A DNA stretch of 21,009 nt from Amphibacillus indicireducens (GCF_039539605.1 NZ_BAABDL010000101.1:1-21009), one strand, 5' to 3'. Numbered from the stretch's first letter, positions 1 through 7,708 are shown. Made by a program: numbers and translations. Notes: generated from the letters alone by a model not told the origin.

Positions 1-90
1 GATTAAAATTGATTATTCCCACTCTAAGACAGACTATTTTAGAAGAATAGTATTTGTTCAGTAGACACTAATTATGGCTCACAGCCCCTG

Positions 91-324
91 GTGGAAGAAG
101 AGTTATTAACGAAAAACCTTACCTATATTCTAATATTATTTCCAATCTATTTAGTAGGCAGCTTGTTGATTGTCAAGAAGTCTTACTTTAATCAGAAAGA
201 CACTAATCGAGGAAAAGAGGGAAAAACGGTGCTTAAAAGAGTCTATTTTAAAATGATGCTTGTAATTGGAATGATTGTATTTTGTTTCAGTTATTTTCGC
301 CACATGTTGAAAAAAGGATACTAA
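91..324 (+). CDS. Small two-helix membrane protein, unknown function (start uncertain)
   Basis: The product is a 77-residue hydrophobic protein with two likely membrane segments (about residues 11-28 and 54-69), joined by a charged loop rich in Lys, Arg and Glu. The family is not recognised. The GTG start has no convincing ribosome binding site. The frame is open upstream to about position 43 without any ATG, so the true start may differ or the gene may be a decayed remnant. It is the first of a long same-strand run of small membrane proteins, which is the main reason to take it seriously. Confidence 0.4.
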   Translation: MEEELLTKNLTYILILFPIYLVGSLLIVKKSYFNQKDTNRGKEGKTVLKRVYFKMMLVIGMIVFCFSYFRHMLKKGY

Positions 325-542
325 ATGAGCAGACTAATTTTGTCGTTATTGAACTCCAAATTTATGTGCTTATAGGTAGTTTGAATAACAACAATCACTG
401 AAGTCAGATTTTTCGGAAAAAAGTTATTGATTTAGAATGGAAAGAGTGGTAATTTAAATCTAAGTAGGTAACTTTTGTATTTGTAACTGTTAATAAATGA
501 ACTGAACCAATACATATAGCTAAATTAAAAACGAGGTCGATC

Positions 543-737
543 ATGAGTAAAAAGACCAATAAACACAGGTTGGTTTTGTATTGCATGAATGCTTGCGTTT
601 GTCTGGTTTATTTAGTAGGGATTTTTATTTTCCATCTGAAAGTTGATAGGTTCGACAACATAGGTTATACGTTTAGTATGATCGCAATTGTTATCATCTT
701 AATTAGGATTCCAGATGAAGAAAATGATGAGAATTAA
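543..737 (+). CDS. Small two-helix membrane protein, unknown function
   Basis: This 64-residue protein has a basic N-terminus (MSKKTNKHR), two predicted membrane segments (about residues 10-31 and 39-55) and an acidic tail (PDEENDEN). An ATG start lies 6 nt after a GAGG ribosome binding site (533-536). The positive N-terminus suggests both termini may lie inside the cell, with a short external loop. The family is not recognised. It belongs to the same-strand cluster of small membrane proteins, and nothing in the sequence assigns a role. Confidence 0.55.
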   Translation: MSKKTNKHRLVLYCMNACVCLVYLVGIFIFHLKVDRFDNIGYTFSMIAIVIILIRIPDEENDEN

Positions 738-768
738 AATATTAAAATGATCTATCAGGAAAGACGAG

Positions 769-921
769 GTGATACAAGTGATCATTCGAGTGCTCACTTG
801 GCTACTAGTCGCAGTTATTCTAGATTTTTTTGATAAAAAACTTTTACAAGGCAAGGGCAAAGGGATCTGGATTCTTTTATTAAGCATTACACTAGGTGCA
901 ATGTTATTGATACCTGAATAG
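769..921 (+). CDS. Small membrane protein, possibly a truncated remnant
   Basis: A GTG-initiated ORF of 50 codons (alternative GTG at 778, 47 codons) encodes a hydrophobic peptide. It has two membrane-prone segments around a basic stretch (KKLLQGKGKG). Purine-rich ribosome binding sites (AGGAAAG at 757-763, GAGG at 766-769) precede either start. It ends at an in-frame TAG (919-921). Reading on in the same frame gives two more hydrophobic stretches, up to TGA at 1006-1008 and TGA at 1084-1086. This looks like a longer three-helix gene interrupted by nonsense mutations. It was too short to be picked up by ordinary ORF length cut-offs. Function unknown. Confidence 0.4.
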   Translation: MIQVIIRVLTWLLVAVILDFFDKKLLQGKGKGIWILLLSITLGAMLLIPE

Positions 922-1086
922 ATAAATCAACTAATTGAAGATGTATTAATTATTATTATAGCTTTTTCTACTGCGTCATTACTAGCTAAAAAGGAAAATG
1001 TCAGCTGATCTATTTTAAGTGGCCTACATGTAATACCTATAACTTTAATTTTCACAATCATAGAACGTATAAATAATAACTTGTGA
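922..1086 (+). pseudogene. Possible 3' remnant of the interrupted membrane-protein gene
   Basis: The frame of the ORF ending at 921 continues with 28 codons of membrane-like sequence (for example EDVLIIIIAFSTASLLAKK) to a TGA at 1006-1008. It then continues with 25 more mostly hydrophobic codons to a TGA at 1084-1086. There is no separate ribosome binding site for these pieces. AT-rich DNA often encodes hydrophobic residues by chance, so this is suggestive only. Confidence 0.3.
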
Positions 1087-1115
1087 TTTTATTCACTAAA
1101 CTGGAGCGAATGAAT

Positions 1116-1433
1116 ATGTTGAAGAAAGTTTTTACTAGAGTGAATAGCTTAGTTTTCATGTTGATTTTTTTGTGGATTATAACAGATTTAACATCAAAAC
1201 AGCTTTTTGAACAAAGAGATACCAATCTGTTTGTTATTGTTAGTGGCATAATTTTAGTCATTTCTAATTTATCGAAAGCAGCTTTAATATGGTACATCCT
1301 TGTTCCGGGAATTCATAAACAAGCGAAGAAAGGCACATTAAATCAAAAGCGATTTGATAAAGTTTTTGCCTATACTCTAACTCTATCAATCGTTACGAGC
1401 ATGAATTACTTTGTAGTGTTGATAGTTTACTAA
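1116..1433 (+). CDS. Three-helix membrane protein, unknown function
   Basis: This is a 105-residue protein with predicted membrane segments near residues 8-25, 36-62 and 83-105. A basic loop (IHKQAKKGTLNQKR) lies before the last helix. Earlier in-frame GTG (1083) and ATG (1110) codons exist. The ATG at 1116 is preferred because it sits 9 nt after GGAG (1103-1106), whereas the ATG at 1110 is only 3 nt away. The family is not recognised. It lies in a same-strand cluster with a zinc protease and an ABC transporter, so a membrane or envelope role is likely but unproven. Confidence 0.6.
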   Translation: MLKKVFTRVNSLVFMLIFLWIITDLTSKQLFEQRDTNLFVIVSGIILVISNLSKAALIWYILVPGIHKQAKKGTLNQKRFDKVFAYTLTLSIVTSMNYFVVLIVY

Positions 1434-1470
1434 AGACTAATAAGTGTTATTTATCGTAGGGAGAAGAGAA

Positions 1471-1683
1471 ATGCTAGAAAAAGGTTTATTATCATTTTTT
1501 AAAAAAGTAATCAAAGAAGCAATTAAGGCGGGAATATTAATTTTACTGGTGGCATTTTTATTTAGCAAAGTTACAGGAGATTCAGTTGACTATATAGCTC
1601 TCCATCTTCTTGTCTATTCTATTTTATATTATCTACTGAGCGGAGCTATTAACTATGTGAAATCAAAACGTCAAAGTGAATAA
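1471..1683 (+). CDS. Small two-helix membrane protein, unknown function
   Basis: The 70-residue product has an amphipathic basic N-terminus (KKVIKEAIK), two hydrophobic segments (about residues 18-33 and 39-62) and a basic tail (KSKRQSE). The ATG at 1471 lies about 7 nt after a GGGAG ribosome binding site. An upstream in-frame GTG (1444) has no such site and would add residues unlike a coding start. No family is recognised. It is 37 nt downstream of the preceding small membrane protein gene, compatible with co-transcription. Confidence 0.6.
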   Translation: MLEKGLLSFFKKVIKEAIKAGILILLVAFLFSKVTGDSVDYIALHLLVYSILYYLLSGAINYVKSKRQSE

Positions 1684-1740
1684 GTGTTTTTATTTTGATT
1701 TGGAATGCAAGTAAAACGTGACTAAGAGAGGATCACTTCG

Positions 1741-2445
1741 ATGCCGAAAGTATTTTTGATCACAATTATCTTCATTTTTGTATTAACTGTCATTTCAGAT
1801 ATTGTCGCTCGAATTTATATTTATCAGGGAAAGAAAATGACTTTATCAACTGATTCTTATTCTGCCTTAATGAAAATTCTGAACTTAAAACAGGACGATC
1901 TAGTATCTGAACAAACGGATCTTGAGATCATAGAGGCGAAGAATTATTATTATCATCCATTAAAAAACATCATCGCGATCAATGATTTTACCTCACCAAC
2001 TGTTCACGCTCACCTTGCAACACTACATGAAGCGGGACATTATTTATCGATAAATTCGAGTGAGAAGAGTAGGCAAAGATTTCGGTTTTCAACGGTAGTG
2101 ATTGCTTTTAATCGCTTGATTGTTATTCCATTCTTTGTTCTCTCTGCATTTCTACTTGATTATGAAAAAGGTCCTTCAACTCTGTTATTCAGTATTGCAA
2201 CGATTTGTATTATCTACTTTGCTTATGCGACGATCTTGAGGTTCTATTTTGGGTTAGCAGAAGAGCGACGTGCGAGCCGAATCGGACTGAATTATATTGA
2301 AAAAAACTATGATCAAGAAGTATTTAAGTTTGCCAAGACTACATATCGACTATTTTATCTGCAGTATTTCTTTTTCACATTGCTTATTGCTGTTGCAATC
2401 CCTTTTATTTATTTGGTTATTTTTTTCTTTTACATCAATCTTTAA
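1741..2445 (+). CDS. Membrane-embedded zinc metalloprotease, YugP/Zn_peptidase_2-like
   Basis: The 234-residue protein has an N-terminal membrane helix (residues 3-24), then a soluble part ending in the zinc-binding motif HEAGH (residues 96-100). Two central membrane segments follow (about 118-139 and 147-168), then the motif AEERRASRIGL (from residue 173), and C-terminal helices (about 205-234). In YugP-type proteins (Zn_peptidase_2), the HExxH helix is preceded by a Tyr-His/Asp-Pro-x-x-Asn/Lys and hydrophobic strand pattern, matched here by YYYHPLKNIIAI. A later Glu/Asp-x-x-AS-Arg segment supplies the third metal ligand, so Glu174 or Glu175 is the candidate. All expected catalytic residues appear present. 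Start: ATG with GAGAGG 9 nt upstream. It is probably co-transcribed with the gene 15 nt downstream. The substrate is unknown; cleaving small membrane peptides of this locus is one possibility (inference). Confidence 0.75.
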   Translation: MPKVFLITIIFIFVLTVISDIVARIYIYQGKKMTLSTDSYSALMKILNLKQDDLVSEQTDLEIIEAKNYYYHPLKNIIAINDFTSPTVHAHLATLHEAGHYLSINSSEKSRQRFRFSTVVIAFNRLIVIPFFVLSAFLLDYEKGPSTLLFSIATICIIYFAYATILRFYFGLAEERRASRIGLNYIEKNYDQEVFKFAKTTYRLFYLQYFFFTLLIAVAIPFIYLVIFFFYINL

Positions 2446-2460
2446 CGAGGTGGAATCGAG

Positions 2461-2919
2461 ATGAAATTAACGATCAGTGATGACTATCAGTATGCGAATC
2501 ATGACGGTGTGCTAACTATTTTTACAGATGCTTTTTCGAGTTGGTGGAAAGGTATACTCTCACTTGTATTGGATACCGATCTGCGACCACCATTATATAT
2601 TGCGGTTTTTGATGTTAATGAAAATGCTAATTTACAAGTCAAGATCGATAAAAAATTGTCAGTTCAAATCAATAAGCAACTTAATTACACGGTGGCAAAA
2701 CGATCGGAGGAAATTAAAAACTGGCGACTGGCTTATCGGTTGTTAATTCTATTTGCGATTGCTGTCTGTGTGTTTTTAACTGTTATATCTGTGAGTGCAA
2801 TTCAAGTTAGTGGCTATTATTCATTGCTGATATTATTACCCGTCTATTTGATTTTGACAGGTGTTATTTATCAGTATTTGAGATATAACCGACTGTTAGA
2901 TTTGATTAAAACCGTTTGA
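2461..2919 (+). CDS. Membrane protein with soluble N-terminal half and two helices, unknown function
   Basis: The 152-residue product has about 90 mostly polar residues with alternating beta-like patterns (VLTIFTDAF, LQVKIDKKLSVQI), then two membrane segments (about 91-113 and 118-140) and a short basic tail. The layout and several positions match the protein at 6152-6658, suggesting the two are distant paralogues. It starts at an ATG after GAGGTGG and lies 15 nt after the zinc protease gene, so the two are probably an operon. The family is not recognised. The beta-rich part next to paired helices recalls bPH2/PH-like membrane proteins, but no diagnostic motif is visible. Confidence 0.65.
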   Translation: MKLTISDDYQYANHDGVLTIFTDAFSSWWKGILSLVLDTDLRPPLYIAVFDVNENANLQVKIDKKLSVQINKQLNYTVAKRSEEIKNWRLAYRLLILFAIAVCVFLTVISVSAIQVSGYYSLLILLPVYLILTGVIYQYLRYNRLLDLIKTV

Positions 2920-2970
2920 GTGAAAAATTGAGATGAACAAATTTTAATATGACACATCTTCTAAAACCAA

Positions 2971-2990
2971 GATCAAAATTAATTTTGATC
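2971..2990. promoter_or_regulatory. Perfect 20-bp palindrome, possible operator
   Basis: GATCAAAATTAATTTTGATC is a perfect 20-bp palindrome between the genes ending at 2919 and starting at 3042. No T-run follows it, so it does not look like a terminator. A dimeric regulator site upstream of the small gene and ABC transporter is possible. It is AT-rich, so chance cannot be excluded. Confidence 0.3.
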
Positions 2991-3041
2991 AGCAAAAGAG
3001 CTTAACCACATTAGACAATAAAAGGGTGGGTTTTAGTTCAA

Positions 3042-3209
3042 ATGAAAAAACTTAATTTAACTCTAGCTATCATTGGTTTCATTCTAAGCATCTTATCTAT
3101 GTATATTTTACCGATAATTATAGACGAACTTTATAGCGGCATAATCGGCTTTGTTGGGTTAGCGATGATTATGCTTTCACTCTATTTAATGAACAAGGAA
3201 AAACGATAA
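3042..3209 (+). CDS. Small two-helix membrane protein, unknown function
   Basis: This 55-residue ORF encodes MKKLNLTLAIIGF at the start, a first helix (about residues 5-26), a short acidic turn (DELYSG), a second helix (about 33-50) and a basic end (NKEKR). The ATG follows a G-rich stretch (AAGGGTGGG at 3021-3029), although the spacing of about 12 nt is long. It is short enough to be missed by length-based gene calling. The codon pattern and the classic MKK start with two clean helices favour a real gene. It lies 49 nt before the ABC permease gene. Confidence 0.55.
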   Translation: MKKLNLTLAIIGFILSILSMYILPIIIDELYSGIIGFVGLAMIMLSLYLMNKEKR

Positions 3210-3258
3210 GTATAGATTATATTAAAAACTCACAAAATATCGATCGGAGTAACTGCAG

Positions 3259-4758
3259 ATGATATCAAGAATCCTAGCACTTGAACTTGGTAATGACAGA
3301 GGTTTACATTCTTATAAAAATTTAAAGAAGTTATTTTACGTGTATATTTTGCCTAATTTATCAGCTGTTATTTCGGCTGTTACTCTTGGTTTGCTGAGAA
3401 CATACGATCCAAAAGGTATGATTATGGTGGTTTTAGGTATCAATCTTCTTGTCGCTGTCGGTGTCCAATTTTATGCGCAACGAAATGTGTTAAGCAAATT
3501 AGATACTGAGGCATTGTTGAAATTCATTCCAGAAAAAACAGCGCAATTTATTAAACTACGATTACTTTTCTTTGTGATCAAGTTTCAGCTCCCGAGTTTT
3601 ATATTCACGATTACTTTTCTTAGCTTCTTTATTGAAAGAGTTTATCTTGTATTACTTTTGTTTATTTTAATTCTACTTCTTATTAATCTGCAGATTTCGG
3701 GGGCGATTTGGCTTCGATATTGGATGAATACATGGGGGCGGTTAACGCTACAAACCTGGCAAGTTATTTTGTTTGTTGGCTTTATCAGCTTTATAGCTTG
3801 GTTTTCATTTTCAGCGTCAGAACCAGTATTTGAAGCGTTAGAAAATGTTCTGATGAATCGAGAAGCTCACCAATTATATCAGATTGATCCATCATATATT
3901 TACTCAGTCATATCGATTGTTGCGGTATTCTCAGTTGCTTCAAGTCTGTTTATCAATCGGTTAAATTTCAAAATCTTAATGCGTAATCGTGATTTAAGTT
4001 TTGAATTAAAGACGAGAAATTTAGAGCGGATTCTTGTAAGAATTTACGGTTTTGGCTTATCAAAAATTCAAAAAATATTATTTGAAAAAGATATTAAACA
4101 TTTGATCAGACATAGTAAGGTAACGTTGGTCATGCACGGCTTGATGCATCTAACTTATATCGGAATGATGACTTTTTTCTTCCTTGACTTTTCTGAGATA
4201 AATCTTGAAATCTTTATGAGTCGGTTTTATTTTGTCTTTTTCCTTATATATATCATTTTTAATGGGTTCATACTTATGCCAAATAAAGAGTATACAGGTT
4301 TTGAAAATGACCTTGATGTGGCTAAAAGCTATCACATTGACATTTCAAAATCGCAATTAGTTCATGTTAAAACGAGATTACTACAAGCTATTGTTTTTCC
4401 TAAATTAACGATTATTTATGCTGGTTTTATCATCACCCTTTTAATCTTGGGTGAATACACTGTATCTTTGATTTATTTTATTAATTATTGGCAACTCTTA
4501 ATTTTCGTCAAAGCATGGAGCCTTTGGATTGTGAAAAGTGCAAACCAGATGAATCATCCAAGTGAGTTGATCTCATACATCAATTTTGGTCTTATTTTAG
4601 CTTTCTTTATTCTGCTTGGTCAGGCACTTAATCGTCCGATTGAGAGCTTGTTTATCTTCCAAGGTCTAGTCTTACTAATGTTAATTGTGCTCTACTGTTT
4701 CCATCTATTTATCAACAAAGATTTTGAAAAATTTAAATCGAACGAAGGGGTTGAGTAG
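3259..4758 (+). CDS. ABC transporter permease (about 12 membrane segments)
   Basis: This 499-residue, strongly hydrophobic protein has about twelve membrane segments and polar connecting loops, for example around residues 235-285. The ATG is 9 nt after a CGGAG ribosome binding site (3245-3249). Its stop codon directly abuts the start of an ABC ATPase gene, which is the main evidence that it is the membrane partner. Size and topology fit ABC-2-like permeases that form both membrane halves in one chain, as in the DUF5687 group, but this family call is by resemblance only. There is no periplasmic-binding-protein gene nearby, so export is more likely than import. The substrate is unknown; a peptide, lipid or drug is conceivable. 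Confidence 0.7.
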   Translation: MISRILALELGNDRGLHSYKNLKKLFYVYILPNLSAVISAVTLGLLRTYDPKGMIMVVLGINLLVAVGVQFYAQRNVLSKLDTEALLKFIPEKTAQFIKLRLLFFVIKFQLPSFIFTITFLSFFIERVYLVLLLFILILLLINLQISGAIWLRYWMNTWGRLTLQTWQVILFVGFISFIAWFSFSASEPVFEALENVLMNREAHQLYQIDPSYIYSVISIVAVFSVASSLFINRLNFKILMRNRDLSFELKTRNLERILVRIYGFGLSKIQKILFEKDIKHLIRHSKVTLVMHGLMHLTYIGMMTFFFLDFSEINLEIFMSRFYFVFFLIYIIFNGFILMPNKEYTGFENDLDVAKSYHIDISKSQLVHVKTRLLQAIVFPKLTIIYAGFIITLLILGEYTVSLIYFINYWQLLIFVKAWSLWIVKSANQMNHPSELISYINFGLILAFFILLGQALNRPIESLFIFQGLVLLMLIVLYCFHLFINKDFEKFKSNEGVE

Positions 4759-5421
4759 ATGCTTGAAGTAAATGAATTGTCCTTTTCATATGATAATGAA
4801 AAAATTGTTCTCGATGAAGTGTCATTCAGGTTAGAAGAAGGTGTGATCTACTGTTTGTTAGGTGTGAATGGCGCTGGCAAAACAACATTGTTTAACTGCT
4901 TAAGTGGCTTTTTGAAAAGTAATCTGACTATAGATCAAGAGCAAATTAAGGATAAATTACTCTATATTCAGGATCAGATGCATTTTTACTTAAATCTGAC
5001 TGGACTTGAATTTACTGAGCTGATTTTTTCTTTGAAAGAAAAGCACTTCGATTGTGAACAGTTTGATCAGCTACTTGATAGATTAAAGATGACAGACTAC
5101 AAGGAAGAGCGGATTGCGACCTATTCATTAGGAACGAAGCAGAAGCTCGTTTTGATTATTGGTCTATTATTGGATTATCAATATATATTAATGGATGAAC
5201 CGTTTGCTGCGATTGATTTTATTACTGCAGAAGTGATTACGGATGTGTTAAAAAGTGTGAAAGAAGCTGGTAAAACAATCGTCGTTTCTACGCACCAATT
5301 AGATATCGCTCAGGAACTTGCGGACGAGATTTTATTTTTAAATAATGGCAAGGTTCATCAGATTGACAACCAATTTAGCACACCACAGGAACTGAAAAAT
5401 TACATTCGGGCGTATATTTAG
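4759..5421 (+). CDS. ABC transporter ATP-binding protein
   Basis: The 220-residue nucleotide-binding subunit carries Walker A GVNGAGKT (residues 35-42), a Q-loop at IQDQM (residues 70-74), Walker B YILMDEP with catalytic Glu147, and the H-loop His179 (STHQ). The signature motif is degenerate: SLGTKQK (123-129) in place of LSGGQ. Such variants occur in small ABC-2-type exporters. The start codon follows the permease stop without a gap (TAG-ATG), so the two genes are translationally coupled. It hydrolyses ATP on the cytoplasmic side to drive the adjacent permease. The short length fits a single-domain exporter ATPase. It is well supported as an ABC ATPase; the transported substrate is not known. 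Confidence 0.93.
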   Translation: MLEVNELSFSYDNEKIVLDEVSFRLEEGVIYCLLGVNGAGKTTLFNCLSGFLKSNLTIDQEQIKDKLLYIQDQMHFYLNLTGLEFTELIFSLKEKHFDCEQFDQLLDRLKMTDYKEERIATYSLGTKQKLVLIIGLLLDYQYILMDEPFAAIDFITAEVITDVLKSVKEAGKTIVVSTHQLDIAQELADEILFLNNGKVHQIDNQFSTPQELKNYIRAYI

Positions 5422-5446
5422 GTGGCTGTAATTAGGAAGGTGAAAA

Positions 5447-5728
5447 ATGATGAGTAATAAAGAGCAGGATTTAAAGAAAATTAAAAAGAGCTATCGACCT
5501 GAATTATTTCCACCAGTATTTCTGACCATCGTTTGTATCTCTCCATATTTATGGTTATTTATTGATATTGCTGATGGAAAATATGATCGCTTAAATATGC
5601 TAGCGATCTTGAGTGGTCTGTGTATTTGTATCATCACATTGACATGGACGCTCGTTTTTATTGGAATCAGGAAATATAAAAAAGAAGTTAAGGACTATTT
5701 AAGAGACCCAAATAAATATGAGTGGTAA
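5447..5728 (+). CDS. Two-helix membrane protein, unknown function
   Basis: This 93-residue protein has a charged N-terminus (residues 1-20, Lys-rich), two membrane segments (about 23-41 and 52-73) and a charged C-terminal tail (KKEVKDYLRDPNKYEW). There are tandem ATG codons (5447, 5450) after AGGAAGG. It lies 25 nt downstream of the ABC ATPase gene and may be co-transcribed with it. That would make it a candidate accessory or immunity subunit (inference). The family is not recognised. Confidence 0.6.
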   Translation: MMSNKEQDLKKIKKSYRPELFPPVFLTIVCISPYLWLFIDIADGKYDRLNMLAILSGLCICIITLTWTLVFIGIRKYKKEVKDYLRDPNKYEW

Positions 5729-5812
5729 GGGATTGGAATTGTCTATTTTGCAGACAAAGTCCATAAAAAGCATTTCAATAAAGAAATGAATAACTAAACT
5801 AGGAGTGAAACA

Positions 5813-6097
5813 ATGTTTATCTTTGGAATTATAATCATATTACTTATGTCTACTATTATTATGATTAGTGCATGGTTTTATCTATTAAAAAGGGATAAAA
5901 AAATTATTTTTTTATTGGTCTGGCCTTATATAATCTACTTTTTATTTATCCTCAGTATTGGAATTGAGAAATTGGATATCCATATGAACAGTCAATTTTT
6001 CATCGGTTCACTCGTTTTTTTTGGAATTTATTCGTTCTTTTTCATGATGTATTTAGTACTAATGACCAAAGAAGCTCGTACAAAAAATTTAGTTTAG
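5813..6097 (+). CDS. Three-helix membrane protein, unknown function
   Basis: This 94-residue, highly hydrophobic product has segments near residues 3-24, 32-51 and 62-85, a KRDKK loop after the first helix and a basic tail (TKEARTKN). The ATG is preceded by a strong AGGAG ribosome binding site 7 nt away. The 84-nt gap upstream contains two weak 6-bp hairpins (5740s and 5771-5788) without T-runs. The family is not recognised. Confidence 0.55.
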   Translation: MFIFGIIIILLMSTIIMISAWFYLLKRDKKIIFLLVWPYIIYFLFILSIGIEKLDIHMNSQFFIGSLVFFGIYSFFFMMYLVLMTKEARTKNLV

Positions 6098-6151
6098 ATG
6101 AATGAATTTCATAATTCGATAAGTAATTTAATTTTAAAGTGAGGTTAGCAA

Positions 6152-6658
6152 ATGGAAAATATACCTGTGGAGTTGTCTAATGCTTATTATGATTCTGAAA
6201 TAGTTGATGGCAAGGTGGTGATTACGAATCGGTTTTACAAGCGAAATGGCTTTGTGTTTCTTTTGTATATTTTGCTTGAGTTTTTTGGTGGACCGAGTTT
6301 TGAATGTAATCAGATACCAAGAAAATTTGTGATCACTGGTGAGACTAGCTACGTTCGATTATCTAAAAAGCTTGAGTTAGAAACGGATGGCACTGTTGAA
6401 ATCATTTTTAGTAAGAAAAATATTAGGCGCTGGTTTTTTGGTGTTGTTATCCCATTTTTCTCGATGCTTATTTTATTTGTCATTCTATTTTATCAGACGA
6501 TTGGTTTTTTAATCGTATCTAATTTATCATTTTCTTCAATTATATTGTTTGTAGCTATGTTAACCATGGTCGCCATTTTTGGTCAGATTAACTTGGCTTT
6601 GCTAAAACAATATCGCCAGTATAAATCCTATGATTCAGAGTATAAAGTGAGTAACTAA
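6152..6658 (+). CDS. Membrane protein similar in layout to the one at 2461-2919, unknown function
   Basis: The 168-residue product has a mainly polar, beta-rich N-terminal half that includes a short hydrophobic patch (FVFLLYILLEFF, about 34-45). This is followed by the basic junction KKNIRRW and two membrane segments (about 94-115 and 119-150). The order of elements (VELSNAYY, VVITNRF, KKLELETDG) parallels the protein at 2461-2919, suggesting distant paralogy. The ATG follows GAGG. It is probably in an operon with the gene 14 nt downstream. A bPH2-like fold is possible but not demonstrable by eye. Confidence 0.6.
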   Translation: MENIPVELSNAYYDSEIVDGKVVITNRFYKRNGFVFLLYILLEFFGGPSFECNQIPRKFVITGETSYVRLSKKLELETDGTVEIIFSKKNIRRWFFGVVIPFFSMLILFVILFYQTIGFLIVSNLSFSSIILFVAMLTMVAIFGQINLALLKQYRQYKSYDSEYKVSN

Positions 6659-6672
6659 AAAGGAGAACTCGG

Positions 6673-7473
6673 GTGACTGAAAAATTAAGATCAACCAGTA
6701 TATTTGCATTTATTTTCTATTGTTTAATTTTTTTACACAAGATTGTTTATCATCACTTTAATGACCCAGAATTTTTAGTGCAGATGCTATTTTTCATTGT
6801 ATTTTCATTTTCAACTGCATTTTTTGAAGGGGCACTTAAATCAAATAGCAAGCGTGTTAAATGGTTAGCGACAATTGAGTTTAGTTTGCGGTCGCTTGTT
6901 TTAATCAGTCATTTATTTTATCTATTCTTTGATTTAAATTTTGTCATATCACTTATAAGTACAGGTGTCCTGTTTATGCTTAATCTAGGGGTTTACTTTT
7001 TTATTCTAAAGAGTCTGAATTTAATTGAGTTTAAGGAGGAGCCAGTTAAGTTGCCACAAGAAGTAAATGCGGAAAAATTGAGATCGTTAATTAGCACATC
7101 AGGTATGCAGACTTTGATTGGCCTAATTTTAATTTGTTTACTTCCATTTTTAAACTTGGTTTATAAGTATCAAAAAATGACCTTAATATTGTTCGTTGTG
7201 CTGATGATCTCAACTTTTAAGGTCTATATTGTAAAACTACACTTTCAACTTTCCGAAGCGATTCCTGGGCGGTCTAAATTCAAGTGCAAGCTTGAAATAG
7301 CGGGTATTGTTATCGGCTTTATGATCATTATAGCGTCTCAAGTGTTACTGTATCACACGAATGATTTGCTAAGGCCAACGATCATGTATATAGGCATTCT
7401 TTGTTGGGTTCCAGCAATTCTTTTTAAGTTACAGTTGGCTCGATGGCAAAAATCATTATTGAATGAGAGGTGA
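6673..7473 (+). CDS. Polytopic membrane protein, unknown function
   Basis: The 266-residue protein has about eight membrane segments in two groups of four. A charged cytoplasm-like linker separates them (about residues 118-140, KEEPVKLPQEVNAEKLRS). The GTG start is supported by AAGGAG 8 nt upstream; no better ATG lies nearby. It starts 14 nt after the previous stop, and the next gene's start lies 1 nt after its TGA, so three genes (6152-7666) form a tight operon. No transporter or enzyme motif is recognised. The 4+4 layout could be an integral-membrane partner for the neighbouring small proteins. Confidence 0.6.
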   Translation: MTEKLRSTSIFAFIFYCLIFLHKIVYHHFNDPEFLVQMLFFIVFSFSTAFFEGALKSNSKRVKWLATIEFSLRSLVLISHLFYLFFDLNFVISLISTGVLFMLNLGVYFFILKSLNLIEFKEEPVKLPQEVNAEKLRSLISTSGMQTLIGLILICLLPFLNLVYKYQKMTLILFVVLMISTFKVYIVKLHFQLSEAIPGRSKFKCKLEIAGIVIGFMIIIASQVLLYHTNDLLRPTIMYIGILCWVPAILFKLQLARWQKSLLNER

Positions 7474-7474
7474 T

Positions 7475-7666
7475 ATGATGAATCAAAGTAGAAGAGAAGC
7501 ACAACTTTTATTAGTAAAAATCATGACGGCTTTGATTGTATTAGTAACGATCTTTGTAATTGTCGTTAGTTTATTTTCAGATACGAGTATCCCGATGACT
7601 TTATTAATTCTGAGCCCAATGTTTTTTAGTGTAATAGGCATGTTTCAATTATCAAAAGGTGAGTAA
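7475..7666 (+). CDS. Small two-helix membrane protein, unknown function
   Basis: This 63-residue protein (tandem ATG at 7475 and 7478) has two membrane segments (about residues 13-34 and 42-58). A GAGAGG ribosome binding site overlaps the end of the preceding gene, and only 1 nt separates that stop from this start. An in-frame ATG at 7463 lies upstream of the ribosome binding site and is not preferred. It is the last gene of the operon; a terminator follows at 7709-7734. The family is not recognised. Confidence 0.55.
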   Translation: MMNQSRREAQLLLVKIMTALIVLVTIFVIVVSLFSDTSIPMTLLILSPMFFSVIGMFQLSKGE

Positions 7667-7708
7667 TGTACTATTCTAATTAAATCATTCCTATGACTCC
7701 ATTTCCTC

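Noticed and set aside
2..64. Two short open frames at the window start (ending at 50 and 64) that could be the tail of an upstream gene.
   Set aside because: Both are about 15-20 codons long, and nothing favours one frame over the other.
404..586. Minus-strand 60-residue ORF.
   Set aside because: It overlaps the start of a plus-strand gene with a good ribosome binding site and has no convincing site of its own.
5718..5792. Short plus-strand ORF overlapping the end of the 5447-5728 gene.
   Set aside because: It has no ribosome binding site and a composition unlike its neighbours.
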